Shown here one piece after another: positions 16,590 to 26,181 of a stretch of DNA of 37,736 nt (its first letter is position 1; the number at the start of each line of letters is the position of its first letter). A program made the translations under genes and the position numbers. The notes beneath the pieces were generated by a model. That model was not told the DNA's origin, ran no database searches, and saw only the letters and a program-made list of their open reading frames with translations. Origin of the DNA: a bacterium. GTDB taxonomy: Bacteria > Acidobacteriota > HRBIN11 > JAKEFK01. The stretch spans positions 1-37,736 of the forward strand of contig JAKEFK010000228.1 of assembly GCA_022616075.1 (NCBI GenBank), given 5' to 3'.

Positions 16590-17837
16590 ATGGTTAGAAG
16601 AAACAACAACGATGGAATAGTTCTCCGATGTTCCTTTTGCCACAAAAGGCAGGAGGACGTGCGCCGTTTGATTGCCAGTTCCCCCTCCGTTTGTATCTGC
16701 GATGAATGCATTGAAGCCTGCAGGAATCTGCTGATCGAAGAGGAGAATGTCTTCAACCGGAACGCTCCCTCATCGAGCCTGATGAAGCCCTCGGAAATCA
16801 AGACATTTCTGGATCAATATGTAATCGGCCAGGAGCAACCGAAGAAAAGATTGGCTGTTGCCGTCTACAATCATTACAAACGGATCGAGCTTGTGAAAAA
16901 GAAGCTCGACGTTGAAGTGGGGAAGAGCAACATTCTTTTGATTGGACCCACCGGCACGGGAAAGACTTTGCTGGCTCAGACGCTGGCCAAATGCTTGAAT
17001 GTACCGTTTGCGATTGTCGATGCCACGACATTGACCGAGGCTGGATATGTTGGCGAGGACGTTGAAAACATCATTTTGAAGCTTTTCCAGAACGCAAATG
17101 GCGATTTGGAAAAGACTCAAAAAGGAATTATTTACATTGACGAGATCGATAAGATCGCGAGAAAGGATGAGAATCCATCCATCACGCGGGATGTTTCGGG
17201 CGAAGGGGTTCAGCAGGCATTGCTCAAGATTCTAGAAGGCACTGTGGCGAACGTTCCCCCTCAGGGCGGAAGAAAACATCCACATCAGGAATTCTATCAA
17301 ATCGATACGACGAATATTTTGTTTATTTGTGGTGGGGCGTTTGTCGGGCTGGATAAAATTGTAGAGCGCCGAACGGGAAAGAAGAGTTTGGGTTACCGGG
17401 CAAATATTCCGCCGGCAGGAACGAAAAATGTGGGAACTGTTCTCGAGCAAGTGCAGACGGAAGATCTGATCAAGTACGGGTTGATTCCGGAATTTGTCGG
17501 AAGACTTCCGGTGGTTGCTTCGTTGCATGATCTTGATATGGCTGCCCTGATCCAGATCTTGACCGAGCCCAAGAATGCCCTCGTTAAACAATACCAGGCG
17601 ATGTTGGATTTTGACGGAGTGGCTCTGAAGTTCACGGACGAAGCGGTTCGAACGATTGCTGAAATGGCAATTAAGCGTAAAATGGGCGCACGCGGGCTCC
17701 GGCAGATCATAGAAGACTTGATGCTGGATCTCATGTATCATTTGCCTTCGCAAAAGAACGTTAAGGAGTGCGTGATTACAAAGGACGTTGTCCTGAATTT
17801 TGCTAAACCGATCACGCTGATCGAAAAAGCTGTTTAG
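16590..17837 (+). CDS. clpX: ATP-dependent Clp protease ATP-binding subunit ClpX
   Basis: 415 aa. The N-terminal zinc-binding domain has Cys14, Cys17, Cys37 and Cys40 (CSFC, CDEC). The AAA+ module has Walker A GPTGTGKT (119-126), Walker [10 protein letters not shown], the GYVGEDVE pore loop, and the RKH loop region in [11 protein letters not shown] ClpP-binding loop of IGF type is expected; the segment around [12 protein letters not shown] marks that region. ClpX unfolds tagged proteins for ClpP. It lies downstream of clpP and upstream of lon, in the conserved order. No strong Shine-Dalgarno precedes the ATG, but the start matches the family. Confidence 0.97.
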   Translation: MVRRNNNDGIVLRCSFCHKRQEDVRRLIASSPSVCICDECIEACRNLLIEEENVFNRNAPSSSLMKPSEIKTFLDQYVIGQEQPKKRLAVAVYNHYKRIELVKKKLDVEVGKSNILLIGPTGTGKTLLAQTLAKCLNVPFAIVDATTLTEAGYVGEDVENIILKLFQNANGDLEKTQKGIIYIDEIDKIARKDENPSITRDVSGEGVQQALLKILEGTVANVPPQGGRKHPHQEFYQIDTTNILFICGGAFVGLDKIVERRTGKKSLGYRANIPPAGTKNVGTVLEQVQTEDLIKYGLIPEFVGRLPVVASLHDLDMAALIQILTEPKNALVKQYQAMLDFDGVALKFTDEAVRTIAEMAIKRKMGARGLRQIIEDLMLDLMYHLPSQKNVKECVITKDVVLNFAKPITLIEKAV

Positions 17838-17842
17838 TTTTA

Positions 17843-17869
17843 ACCGCAGAGAACGCAGAGCACACTGAG
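17843..17869. repeat. CAGAGAACGC-family repeat, half copy (leader of lon)
   Basis: Only the left arm of the family is present (ACCGCAGAGAACGCAGAGCA and ACTGAG), directly between the clpX stop and the lon start. The right arm is missing, so this is a decayed or half element. Confidence 0.6.
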
Positions 17870-17898
17870 CTCTACCGTACTTATCCCAAACAATAAAG

Positions 17899-20319
17899 AT
17901 GACTGAAAAAACCCAAACACCAAGAGCAGAAGTGATCACTCTGCCGATGATTCCACTCAGGGATGCCGTCCTTTTCCCTGGAATGATCATGCCATTTCTC
18001 GTTGGACGTGAGCAATCTTTAAAAGCACTGGAGACGGCTCTTGCCGGTGATCGTAAAATATTTCTTGCTGCCCAACATTCAGCAAAAACAATCAGTCCGG
18101 GAATGGACAACATCTATTCCGTTGGCACGGTCGGTGTGATTGTTGAAAGCCTGCGATGCGATGACGGAAACGTCAAAGTATTGATCGAGGGTCTGGAACG
18201 TGCGCGCGTTTTGGATGCGCATCTTTCCGATTACTTTACCGTTCATGTCAAACTGCTTTCGAGACGGTCGGATGTGGATGCTGATCTTTCTCAGCGAATG
18301 GAAGAGCTGCTGAACCTCCTCGATCGTTATGCCAGACTTTCTCCAAACTTGCTGGCTGAAAGGATGCTTCCCCAAAAATCGGAAGATCCGGGACGGCTTG
18401 CTGATATCGTTGTTGCCTATTTGCAACTCGATCTCCCTGAAAAACAGGATCTTCTGGAAACGATTCATCCTTCGGAGCGTTTGAATCGCGTTCTGGAGCT
18501 GCTGAAGTCGGAAATGGATCAAATCAAAGTGGAGAAGAAACTGGGCAAACGCGTGAAACGGCAGATGGAGAAAGCCCAGCGCGAATACTATCTGAGTGAA
18601 AAGATGAAGGCGATCCAGCGTGAGCTGGGTCAATCCGAAGAGAACGCTTTCCAGGAAGAGATACAGACGTATCGCAAGAAGATTGAAACCAAGAAGCTCA
18701 CCAAAGATGCGCGTGAGAAAGCAACTCAGGAGATGCGCAAATTGCAGATGATGCCATCCATGTCGGCAGAGGCCACGGTAACACGCAATTATCTTGACTG
18801 GTTGCTCGGTGTTCCCTGGAGTGAGAAGTCCTCGGAGAGCGATGATTTAAAACGCGCGCAGAAGATTCTCGCGAATGACCATTACGGACTCGATAAAGTG
18901 AAGGAGCGGATCATCGAGTTTCTTGCTTCCCGGAAACTTTCCAAGAAAAAAGAAGCGGCAACTATTCTTTGTTTTGTAGGACCGCCGGGCGTCGGTAAAA
19001 CATCTCTCGCAAGCTCGATCGCCAGGGCGACAGGCAGAAAGTTTGTGCGACTTTCTCTGGGAGGCGTGCGCGATGAAGCTGAAATTCGCGGACATCGCCG
19101 GACTTACATCGGCGCTTTTCCCGGTCAGATCATTCAAATGATGAAACGCGCGGGCACCATCAATCCGGTATTTTTGCTGGATGAAGTCGATAAGATGAGC
19201 ATGGACTTCAGGGGAGATCCCTCCTCCGCTCTGCTAGAAGTGCTGGATCCTGAGCAAAACAAAAGCTTTCTGGATCACTATCTGGATACATCGTACGACC
19301 TGTCGCGCGTGATGTTTATTGCAACAGCAAACGTACCATACAATATTCCGGCGCCTCTTTATGATAGAATGGAAATTCTTCAGCTTCCCGGTTATACCGA
19401 GGAAGAAAAGGTCCAGATTGCGCTGCAGTTCCTGGTTCCTAAAGAGCTGGAGATTCATGGCCTCACCGCGTATAAAATCCAATTCAAAGAAAGTGCAATT
19501 AAGTATTTGATCCGCCACTTTACAAGAGAGGCCGGAGTAAGAAATCTTCAGCGGGAAATTGCTTCCATCTGCCGTAAAATCGCGAAGAAAATTGCTTTGA
19601 AGGATTCACATCAAAAGTCAATCGATCCGGAAGTTGTGGGAGAGTTGCTTGGAGTCGAACGTTTCCGTGATCAGGACCGCGAGAAGAAAAATGAAATTGG
19701 CATGGCAACCGGACTTGCCTGGACGGAAACGGGCGGTGAATTACTTTTTACAGAAGCCACTTTGATGCGTGGGAAAGGCAAATTAATGTTAACCGGAAAA
19801 CTGGGTAAAGTAATGCAAGAATCCGCGCGCGCAGCTCTCAGTTATATCCGATCGCGAACGGGAGAGCTTGGAGTATCCGGTGATTTCTACCAGCATCTGG
19901 ATTTCCATGTGCATATACCGGAGGGCGCAATTCCAAAGGATGGTCCATCTGCGGGGATCACCATGGCGACTGCACTGATCTCGGCGCTGACAAAAAATCC
20001 GGTAAAACACAGCGTTGCGATGACCGGTGAAATCACGCTTCGCGGCAAAGTGCTTCCCATTGGAGGAGTGAAGGAAAAGATTTTGGCGGCGCACCGGGCA
20101 GGCGTTTCGACAATTATTCTGCCGAGAAAAAATGAAAAAGATCTTTCGGAGATCCCTCAGGAAGTCCGAAAAAAACTTCATGTCAGGCTTGTGGATACGA
20201 TGGATGAAGTTCTTCCCATCGCATTGACCAATCCCGTTCCTGTGAAACGGAAAAGGAAATCAAGAACAGAAGTTTTGAAGCGAAAGAGTGTCAAGAAGGA
20301 GAGTTCGCTTCCTCAGTAG
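17899..20319 (+). CDS. lon: ATP-dependent Lon protease
   Basis: 806 aa, the standard bacterial LonA length. The N-terminal substrate-binding domain starts [16 protein letters not shown] coiled-coil region with [20 protein letters not shown] follows, then the AAA+ module with Walker A GPPGVGKT (361-368) and Walker [11 protein letters not shown], then the C-terminal serine protease domain. The catalytic Ser684 is in PKDGPSAG and Lys727 in GGVKEKIL. A basic Lys/Arg-rich tail ends the protein. It degrades damaged and regulatory proteins in the cytoplasm. It is downstream of clpX in the usual cluster; ysxC begins six bases after the stop. Intact. Confidence 0.97.
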   Translation: MTEKTQTPRAEVITLPMIPLRDAVLFPGMIMPFLVGREQSLKALETALAGDRKIFLAAQHSAKTISPGMDNIYSVGTVGVIVESLRCDDGNVKVLIEGLERARVLDAHLSDYFTVHVKLLSRRSDVDADLSQRMEELLNLLDRYARLSPNLLAERMLPQKSEDPGRLADIVVAYLQLDLPEKQDLLETIHPSERLNRVLELLKSEMDQIKVEKKLGKRVKRQMEKAQREYYLSEKMKAIQRELGQSEENAFQEEIQTYRKKIETKKLTKDAREKATQEMRKLQMMPSMSAEATVTRNYLDWLLGVPWSEKSSESDDLKRAQKILANDHYGLDKVKERIIEFLASRKLSKKKEAATILCFVGPPGVGKTSLASSIARATGRKFVRLSLGGVRDEAEIRGHRRTYIGAFPGQIIQMMKRAGTINPVFLLDEVDKMSMDFRGDPSSALLEVLDPEQNKSFLDHYLDTSYDLSRVMFIATANVPYNIPAPLYDRMEILQLPGYTEEEKVQIALQFLVPKELEIHGLTAYKIQFKESAIKYLIRHFTREAGVRNLQREIASICRKIAKKIALKDSHQKSIDPEVVGELLGVERFRDQDREKKNEIGMATGLAWTETGGELLFTEATLMRGKGKLMLTGKLGKVMQESARAALSYIRSRTGELGVSGDFYQHLDFHVHIPEGAIPKDGPSAGITMATALISALTKNPVKHSVAMTGEITLRGKVLPIGGVKEKILAAHRAGVSTIILPRKNEKDLSEIPQEVRKKLHVRLVDTMDEVLPIALTNPVPVKRKRKSRTEVLKRKSVKKESSLPQ

Positions 20320-20325
20320 GATTCT

Positions 20326-20886
20326 GTGAGCGCTGTTTTTCTGGGCAGTTTCGTGGCGCCGAACACATTGCCGGAGCAGAGGCAACCCAGAGTTGCTATT
20401 CTCGGACGATCTAATGTTGGCAAATCATCACTGATTAATCTTCTGGCAGGTACAAAAATTGCGAAAGTCAGCAAAACACCGGGCAAAACTCAAACGCTGA
20501 ATCTGTACGTGGTAAAGGACAGGTGGGTCTTTGGAGATTTTCCTGGTTACGGTTTTGCAAAAGTCTCCAAAGTGCAGAGGAAAACATTTCAGAGATTGGT
20601 GGATCATTTTTTGAATGAAGATCATTTTCAATACGCGATCCAAATCGTAGATTCGAGGCATCCCGCTATGTCGACAGACATGGAGTTACACGAGTGGCTG
20701 AAGTCCAGCGGGGTAAAACATTTAATCGTTTTAAACAAATCTGACAAGCTCAACCAGAAAGAACGAAACGCAACCCAAAAACAGGCTGCAATCAGTTTTC
20801 CTGGAGCTGCAATCATTTTTGCTTCCAATATAACAAATGAAGGGAAGCGGGAAATCGAGATAACCTTAGATCAATTGAAGTCGTAG
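20326..20886 (+). CDS. ysxC: Ribosome biogenesis GTP-binding protein YsxC/EngB
   Basis: 186 aa. It starts at GTG 20326, six bases after lon, with a weak purine stretch upstream that overlaps the lon end. G1 is GRSNVGKS (27-34), G3 DFPGYGFAK, and G4 NKSD (137-140). This TRAFAC GTPase is needed for assembly of the large ribosomal subunit. Lon-ysxC adjacency is common in many phyla. The spacing to lon implies co-transcription. A GC-rich dyad begins at its stop codon. Confidence 0.95.
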   Translation: MSAVFLGSFVAPNTLPEQRQPRVAILGRSNVGKSSLINLLAGTKIAKVSKTPGKTQTLNLYVVKDRWVFGDFPGYGFAKVSKVQRKTFQRLVDHFLNEDHFQYAIQIVDSRHPAMSTDMELHEWLKSSGVKHLIVLNKSDKLNQKERNATQKQAAISFPGAAIIFASNITNEGKREIEITLDQLKS

Positions 20887-20937
20887 GGGCGGGGCCTGTC
20901 CCCGCCCTTGACGGGCGACCACTGGGGTCGCCCCTAC
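20883..20937. repeat. GC-rich three-way dyad between ysxC and rho
   Basis: An outer stem GTAGGGGCG (20883-20891) pairs with CGCCCCTAC (20929-20937). Inside are two further stems, GGGCGGGG...CCCCGCCC and GGGCGACC...GGTCGCCC, so the RNA could fold as a three-way junction or two hairpins. The outer arm overlaps the ysxC stop codon. Its form resembles dispersed GTAGGGGCG-type palindromes of environmental bacteria. Without a T-run it is not a clear intrinsic terminator, although it may end or attenuate transcription before rho. Confidence 0.65.
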
Positions 20938-20954
20938 CGAGACCGGAGAAAGTT

Positions 20955-22208
20955 ATGAACATAGCTGAATTAAAAGAAATGAATATAGCAACGCTCAGCC
21001 AGATGGCGAAAGAATTGAATGTCACGGGCGCGAGCAGTATGAGGAAACAGGAGCTCATTTTTGAGATCTTGAAAGCTCAAACAGAAAAAGAAGGTTTGAT
21101 TTTCGCGGAAGGCGTTTTGGAGATCCTGCCGGAGGGTTTCGGATTCCTGCGCGCGCCGGATTATAACTATCTTCCGGGGCCGGATGACATTTATGTTTCG
21201 CCTTCACAGATCCGTAAGTTTAATCTCCGCACAGGAGACACAATTTCGGGTCAGATCAGACCACCTAAGGATGGCGAGCGTTATTTTGCTTTGATCAAGG
21301 TTGAGGCAGTCAATTTTGAACACCCGACCGAGGCGCGGAACAAAATACTTTTTGATAACCTGACCCCTCTCTATCCGCATGAACGAATCCGCCTGGAAAC
21401 CGCTCAGGACAATCTTTCAGCAAGAGTCATGGACCTTCTGACTCCCTTAGGAAAAGGACAAAGAGGCTTGATTGTTGCGGCTCCACGAACTGGGAAAACG
21501 ATGCTGTTGCAAACGATTGCCAAGAGCATCATCACGAATCATCCTGAAATTGTGTTGATCGTTCTACTGATCGATGAACGTCCCGAAGAAGTTACCGATT
21601 TTCAACGAAGTGTAGATGCCGAAGTTATCAGCTCGACATTTGATGAGCCGCCCTCACGTCACGTTCAGGTGGCTGATATGGTAATCGAGAAGGCGAAACG
21701 ATTGGTGGAACACAAACGGGATGTTGTGATCGTGCTGGACAGTCTTACGCGACTGAGCCGGGCGAACAACGCGATCATTCCCTCCAGCGGAAAAGTATTG
21801 TCCGGCGGTATCGACGCAAATGCGCTGCAGCGGCCGAAACGGTTCTTTGGATCTGCGCGAAACATCGAGGAAGGGGGAAGCTTGACGATTGTCGCAACGT
21901 GTCTGGTGGATACCGGTAGCCGAATGGATGATGTCATTTTTGAAGAATTCAAAGGCACCGGGAACATGGAAATCCACCTTGATCGGAAACTCAGCGACAA
22001 GAGAATCTTCCCTGCAATCGACATCAACCGGTCAGGAACCAGAAAAGAAGAATTGCTGCTTCCTGCTGAAGAGCTCAACCGGGTCTGGATCCTCCGTAAG
22101 GTTCTGTCTCCACTGTCGTCCGTGGAAGCAATGGAATTGCTCGTTGACCGCATGGGTAAAGCCAAGAATAATAAGGAGTTCCTGGCTTCGATGTCGTCAG
22201 CTGTTTAG
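20955..22208 (+). CDS. rho: Transcription termination factor Rho
   Basis: 417 aa. An N-terminal Rho helical domain ([20 protein letters not shown]) is followed by the RNA-binding cold-shock-like domain with GFGFLR and [18 protein letters not shown], then the RecA-type ATPase with P-loop APRTGKT (176-182), [13 protein letters not shown] and DSLTRLSRA. Rho is a hexameric RNA translocase that ends transcription and limits antisense RNA. GGAGAAAG (20945-20952) serves as ribosome-binding site. It starts the rho-rpmE-prfA run. The N-terminus lacks the long insert seen in some actinobacterial Rho proteins. Intact. Confidence 0.97.
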   Translation: MNIAELKEMNIATLSQMAKELNVTGASSMRKQELIFEILKAQTEKEGLIFAEGVLEILPEGFGFLRAPDYNYLPGPDDIYVSPSQIRKFNLRTGDTISGQIRPPKDGERYFALIKVEAVNFEHPTEARNKILFDNLTPLYPHERIRLETAQDNLSARVMDLLTPLGKGQRGLIVAAPRTGKTMLLQTIAKSIITNHPEIVLIVLLIDERPEEVTDFQRSVDAEVISSTFDEPPSRHVQVADMVIEKAKRLVEHKRDVVIVLDSLTRLSRANNAIIPSSGKVLSGGIDANALQRPKRFFGSARNIEEGGSLTIVATCLVDTGSRMDDVIFEEFKGTGNMEIHLDRKLSDKRIFPAIDINRSGTRKEELLLPAEELNRVWILRKVLSPLSSVEAMELLVDRMGKAKNNKEFLASMSSAV

Positions 22209-22250
22209 GGAAAAGTAGCGCGGACGTCTCGTCTGCGGCCCTGTCTCATT

Positions 22251-22278
22251 TTGACTTTTTCCCCGAGATGCTTATACT
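22251..22278 (+). promoter_or_regulatory. sigma70-like promoter for rpmE
   Basis: TTGACT (22251-22256) and TATACT (22273-22278) with a 16-base spacer, in the rho-rpmE gap. A small dyad with GCGGAC...GTCTGC (22220-22238) lies just upstream, directly after the rho stop. Confidence 0.55.
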
Positions 22279-22302
22279 ATTTTGACCGTTTAGGAGAGAT
22301 CC

Positions 22303-22521
22303 ATGAAGAAAGGTATTCATCCCGTGTATACGGAAGCGAAAGTGATTTGCGCCTGTGGTGAAGTTTTTGTAACGCGGGCAACGAAGAAAGAGATCCGCAT
22401 TGAAATTTGCTCGAAATGCCATCCTTTCTTTACAGGCAAGCAAAAACTTCTGGATACGGCAGGACGCGTCGAAAGATTCCAGAAACGCTACAAGAAAAAC
22501 AAAACCGCCGAAGCTTCCTGA
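22303..22521 (+). CDS. rpmE: 50S ribosomal protein L31
   Basis: 72 aa, with AGGAGAG (22292-22298) just before the ATG. It begins MKKGIHPVY, as is standard. It is the zinc-binding (C+) type, with Cys16 and Cys18 in CACG and Cys36 and Cys39 in CSKC, followed by [20 protein letters not shown]. The C-terminal extension is rich in Lys. It binds the large ribosomal subunit and bridges to the small one. It has its own candidate promoter after rho. No non-zinc paralogue is in the window. Confidence 0.97.
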   Translation: MKKGIHPVYTEAKVICACGEVFVTRATKKEIRIEICSKCHPFFTGKQKLLDTAGRVERFQKRYKKNKTAEAS

Positions 22522-22531
22522 CCTTTTTTTA

Positions 22532-22600
22532 ACCGCAGAGAACGCAAAGACCGCAGAGAAATTTCAAATTTTACACTGCGATCTCAGCGTTCTCTGCGGT
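22532..22600. repeat. CAGAGAACGC-family palindrome, copy 4 (leader of prfA)
   Basis: The left arm ACCGCAGAGAACGCAAAGAC (22532-22551) and the right arm ending CAGCGTTCTCTGCGGT (22600) flank an A/T-rich centre. A run of seven T (22524-22530) precedes it, right after the rpmE stop. It ends 11 bases before the prfA ATG, so any ribosome-binding site would lie at its edge; none stands out. Confidence 0.78.
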
Positions 22601-22611
22601 GAAATAAGACC

Positions 22612-23685
22612 ATGATACAGAAATTGGAAGAGCTCGAAGGTAAATACAAGGAGCTGAACGATCTTCTTTCCAATCCGGAAATAGCTACTGACTACCAGAA
22701 ATATCAAAAGCACGCAAAAGCGAAATCGGAACTGGAAGAGATTGTTAATAAGTTCCGTCGCTACAAGTCTATCCTGCGCGGGATAGCCGAGACCAAAGAA
22801 CTTCTCCATCAGGAAGATTCCCTGGAAATGCAAACCATGGCGCGGGAGGAGTTGGAGCGGCTGGAAGCCCAGAAGACAGAGTTGGAACAAACGCTGCAGC
22901 AAATGCTGTTGCCAAAGGATCCTCTGGATGAAAAAGGCGTCATTCTTGAAATTCGTGCCGGAACGGGCGGGGAAGAATCTGCGCTCTTTGCGGCTGAGCT
23001 ATATCGTATGTACACGAAGTTTGCAGAACGTAAAGGATGGAGAATCGGTGTCATTGACAGCAATCCGACAGGCCTGGGTGGTTTCAAAGAAATTATTGCC
23101 AACGTAGAAGGCCGGGGAGTTTACAGTATTCTGAAGCATGAGTCAGGTGTTCATCGCGTTCAGCGGGTTCCCGTGACAGAAGGAAGCGGAAGGATTCATA
23201 CATCCGCGGTGACTGTTGCGATCCTGCCGGAAGCAGAAGAAGTAGAAGTAGAAATCAAGGAATCAGAGCTGAAGATCGATACGTTTTGCGCGAGTGGTCC
23301 TGGAGGACAGCACGTCAATACATCGCACTCAGCCGTAAGAATTACGCACTTGCCCACCGGAATGGTTGTGAGCTGTCAGGATGAACGATCTCAATTCAAG
23401 AACCGGGCAAAGGCCTTGAAAGTTTTGCGGTCTCGTCTGTATCAGCTTGCTCAAGAGGAGCAAGCAAATGCGATCGCGAACAACCGGAAAACTCAGGTAG
23501 GTTCCGGGGACCGAAGTGAAAAAATCCGCACTTACAATTTTCCCCAGAATCGTTTGACCGATCATCGAATCAACCTCACCCTCTATCAGCTCGACCGAAT
23601 CATGGAAGGGGATCTCGATGAAATCACCACAGCCTTAGGCACACATTTTCAAGCAGAAGCCCTGAAAAAACTCGTCACCGCTTGA
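22612..23685 (+). CDS. prfA: Peptide chain release factor 1
   Basis: 357 aa, the standard length. The GGQ peptidyl-hydrolase motif is at 231-233 ([19 protein letters not shown]). The anticodon-like recognition motif reads PVT in [14 protein letters not shown], the RF1 PxT type, not the RF2 SPF type. RF1 reads UAA and UAG; the purB gene here indeed ends in TAG. The GGQ glutamine is normally methylated by PrmC, encoded 2.5 kb downstream. It follows rpmE with a palindromic repeat between. No clear Shine-Dalgarno, but the start fits the family. Confidence 0.97.
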   Translation: MIQKLEELEGKYKELNDLLSNPEIATDYQKYQKHAKAKSELEEIVNKFRRYKSILRGIAETKELLHQEDSLEMQTMAREELERLEAQKTELEQTLQQMLLPKDPLDEKGVILEIRAGTGGEESALFAAELYRMYTKFAERKGWRIGVIDSNPTGLGGFKEIIANVEGRGVYSILKHESGVHRVQRVPVTEGSGRIHTSAVTVAILPEAEEVEVEIKESELKIDTFCASGPGGQHVNTSHSAVRITHLPTGMVVSCQDERSQFKNRAKALKVLRSRLYQLAQEEQANAIANNRKTQVGSGDRSEKIRTYNFPQNRLTDHRINLTLYQLDRIMEGDLDEITTALGTHFQAEALKKLVTA

Positions 23686-23741
23686 AACAGTACAACCATT
23701 TCGGCACAAACTAAGTCCATCTCATACAGGTGGAGGTCTGC

Positions 23742-24379
23742 ATGTCTGATAATCGATGGAGACGAATCGCTCTCATTCTAATGGGATTGACAGTATTTGC
23801 CTTATCATCGGAGGCCCTCCAAATCCGCTTTGCTCCGGGCGATTATGTATATCTTGCCCAGGATAACCGTTTCCTTGGAATCGCAAACTTGCAGATTCAA
23901 AATCTCGCGATCATCAACGACAGTGAGGGAGCGGTGCAGCTGAATGAGGTTTTGGTAGAGATATGGGCCGGAAAGAATCTCCTTGAGTCTGAACATCACG
24001 GCGGCGAAATGTTGGAAAAGAGATGGAGCATGTTAAAGAAGTATTTGGACCTTATGCAACTGGAGGGAATCAGGTTATCGTTCAGCATGAAGCGGAGGAG
24101 TATTCCTCTTTTGCGCATTTGAAGCAGGGAAGTATCCGCGTAAAGAAGGGTGATGAAGTGAAGCGCGGCCAGCTGATTGCGCAGATCGGGTTATCAGGCG
24201 ATGGTTATCAGCCTCACTTGCACTTTCAGATTACGGATGGTCCGGATATGAATTATGCACGTGGAATCCCTATGATTTTCGTAAATGTCCGGCCGGTGAT
24301 ATTTTCAAGCACTATCGACACTGATGGACGCCGCCAGCTGCAAACTGGCGAGTTTATAGAGACTTGGACACAGGATTGA
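23742..24379 (+). pseudogene. Broken M23-family (LysM/DD-endopeptidase-like) peptidase
   Basis: Two frames each carry half of an exported M23 metallopeptidase. The first (ATG 23742, GGAGG 23732-23736) has a signal peptide (to about residue 27, ending SSEALQ) and a beta-rich N-terminal domain, then drifts and stops at 24122. The second, readable from about 24014 to 24379, starts near EVFGPYATGGNQVIVQHE and has SSFAHLKQGSIRVKKGDEV and the zinc motif HLHFQ. The central part with the HxxxD zinc ligands is absent from all frames, so this is an internal deletion plus a frame change near 24030-24060, not just a sequencing slip. It cannot be an active zinc peptidase. Intact relatives act on peptidoglycan cross-links. 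It sits between prfA and prmC. Confidence 0.72.
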
Positions 24380-24400
24380 TCTCCAGGAGCCGGTGAATTC

Positions 24401-24479
24401 GTAGCGATGCTCGCGACATCGTTTTGTCTGATGTCGTTACAAATTTTTGACGCTCGTCCGACACTCTTTTGTCGTCAAA
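24401..24479. repeat. Two adjacent small dyads downstream of the M23 remnant
   Basis: The first dyad is GTAGCG...CGTTAC (24401-24440), with inner stem CGACATC (24414-24420) / GATGTCG (24430-24436). The second is TTTGACG (24446-24452) / CGTCAAA (24473-24479). Both lie in the 227-base gap before the next gene and contain no ORF. They look like dispersed palindromic repeats; neither has a terminator-like T-run directly after the stem. Confidence 0.5.
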
Positions 24480-24606
24480 TTCCGTAACATAAACTTTCAA
24501 GCTTCAGTAATTCAATTAACTAAACATCAGTTGCGTCAAAAGCAGTAGAGAATTTCACCGCCAATTTTGTGTTCATTTATTCAAACACTTTCTAAGGAGG
24601 TGCTCG

Positions 24607-24990
24607 ATGTTCAAAAAATCATTACTAATCTTTGCCTTTCTGATGGCATCTGTTTGCTTTGTCATGGCTCAGTCCAGTGAGCAACCGCCCGAAACGAATC
24701 AGCCGGCCGCCCAACCGACCGAAACTGCCCAGCCGGCCGCAACTGAGCAAAACACGCAAGTCCAGGGAACAATAGCGAAAATCGACCACAAGAAAATGAT
24801 GATGACCCTTAAGGTTGAAACGACCAACGAGGAGAAGGAGTTTACTTTTACGGACACGACATCATTTTCGAAAGAAGAAAAGAATATTACTCACAACGAG
24901 TTAAAGAAGGGTGATCGTGTTTTGTTAGAGCTTGACTCAAGTAATAACCTTCTTCGTGTCACTGTAGAACCCAAAAAATCAACCGAATAG
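24607..24990 (+). CDS. Small exported protein with Pro/Gln/Thr-rich spacer and beta-barrel-like C-terminus
   Basis: 127 aa, with a strong ribosome-binding site (AAGGAGGT, ending 24601). Signal peptide of about 21 residues, then a low-complexity spacer (about 25-52; repeats such as NQPAAQPTETAQPAA). A compact domain (about 53-122) follows, with QVQGTIAKIDHKKMMMTLKV, FTDTTSFSKEEKNI and LKKGDRVLLELD, the pattern of small periplasmic OB-like proteins (DUF5666- or CusF-like by shape only). No metal-binding Met/His set typical of CusF is present. Function unknown. It is monocistronic, ended by a region with a perfect inverted repeat. Confidence 0.75.
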   Translation: MFKKSLLIFAFLMASVCFVMAQSSEQPPETNQPAAQPTETAQPAATEQNTQVQGTIAKIDHKKMMMTLKVETTNEEKEFTFTDTTSFSKEEKNITHNELKKGDRVLLELDSSNNLLRVTVEPKKSTE

Positions 24991-25045
24991 AAAAACGGAG
25001 AAAAGGAAAGAGATCAGAAAAGCCTTAAAGAAAGGCGAAGCATCT

Positions 25046-25082
25046 CCGGGTTCTTTTCCCCTTCAAGGGGAAAAGAACCCGG
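25046..25082. repeat. Perfect 18-bp inverted repeat between convergent genes
   Basis: CCGGGTTCTTTTCCCCTT (25046-25063) and AAGGGGAAAAGAACCCGG (25065-25082) are exact inverted copies around a single base. It would form a very stable hairpin in RNA from either strand. It lies between the small exported protein (plus strand) and the end of the TPR remnant (minus strand), where a bidirectional terminator would be useful, but no T-run follows on either strand. Confidence 0.7.
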
Positions 25083-25085
25083 GGC

Positions 25086-26150
25086 TTAACGCACCGATGA
25101 CTTTAATATTTCTTGTGCTTGTCCCAAATACGAAGCATATTTCCCTTTTAGATTGGCGTTGATTCGAAATGCCTCTTCCAAGCTCGTTTTTGCCCGCCGC
25201 GCCGCTTCCAATCTTTTTTTCAACAGCGATTCCGAGCGAGCGCGCAACAGCAACAATAAACCCTTCTTTGCGTGTCCTTCCGCAGACTCTGAGAATATTT
25301 TGAGAGACCTTTCAACAGCATCCAGTCCCTGCCGAATATCTTCCTTCGCCGATTCATTTCGCTGAAGATGCCATTCGGCTTTCCAGCGATACATTTCGGC
25401 AAAAGTTCGAATTGCTTCAGTAAACTCGGGCCAAAGTTCGATCGCTTTTTCCAAATTTTCATTAGCTGATTGAAAGTAGGATTCAGGAGATCCTTTGCTC
25501 GTCACCATCCATTTTGCCTGCATTGCTCTCGCCTCACCGAGTGCTTGAAACGAATAAGAATCATTGGGATCAATCTGTAGCGCCTGTTGAGAATATTCAA
25601 CCGCCCGTTCGAAGGATCTCATCGGGTCCTGTCCTTTGGTACTCTCATAATCTCCTTTTAGGATGTACGTGCTTGCTAGATTCGATACAGTAATAAGATT
25701 CTTATTGTTGATCTGGGCCGACTTTAGAAAGTGTTCGATACCCTTTTCAAAATCAATTTCCGGATTCAAGCCCGTTTCCGATTTATAGGATGCTTTGGAA
25801 ATGTAATAGGCAGCAATGTTGTCGTGCAGATGGAAGAGTTCGGATTGACTTGCAGATTCTGTTTTTTGTATTGAATTGCTCGATCGAAGGAGGCAAGAGG
25901 ATTTCCGCCATTCATTCTCTCAAATAATCCTTTGGTCAGGGAAACCGTTTTTCAGCAGCCTGAGCCCGTTCGGTTGCTGCATCATAGTTCTTTTCCAGAA
26001 ACGCGATCAGACCGCTGACATATTCCGGAGGATTCAATTTTCATGGCATTAGCAATGACAAGAAACGTGCCAGAGTCATTTCCTTCTAGATTTCGGTTGT
26101 TTAGCCAAGGACTTCTGTAAGCCAACCACACACTTTTGTGCAGAATCCAT
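25086..26150 (-). pseudogene. Frameshifted TPR-repeat gene remnant (probably C-terminal part of a Ser/Thr kinase-TPR protein)
   Basis: The longest intact frame (TTG 25769 down to 25086, 227 aa) has TPR-like helices (YSQQALQIDPNDSYSFQALG, NLEKAIELWPEFTEAIR). The homologous sequence continues upstream across frame changes. In order on the minus strand it reads YRSPWLNNRNLEGNDSGTFL, then LNPPEYVSGLIAFLEKNYD, then SLTKGLFERMNGGNPLASFD and AIQYKKQNLQVNPNS, then HLHDNIAAYYISKASY running into the long frame. Breaks lie near 26030-26046, 25940-25955 and 25826-25845. Three shifts in one gene, plus loss of its 5' part next to prmC, indicate decay. Such TPR tails are common on acidobacterial kinases, but no kinase domain is present here, so the parent is inferred. 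Confidence 0.7.
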
Positions 26151-26181
26151 ACAAACGACTTTGATAGAATCAGAAGCGGTC

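Noticed and set aside
17232-18113. 293-residue minus-strand frame across clpX and lon
   Set aside because: Runs antisense over two conserved genes and their gap; no ribosome-binding site or motif.
25046-25082. Certain bidirectional intrinsic terminator
   Set aside because: The stem is perfect but no T-run follows on either strand, so it is listed as a repeat only.
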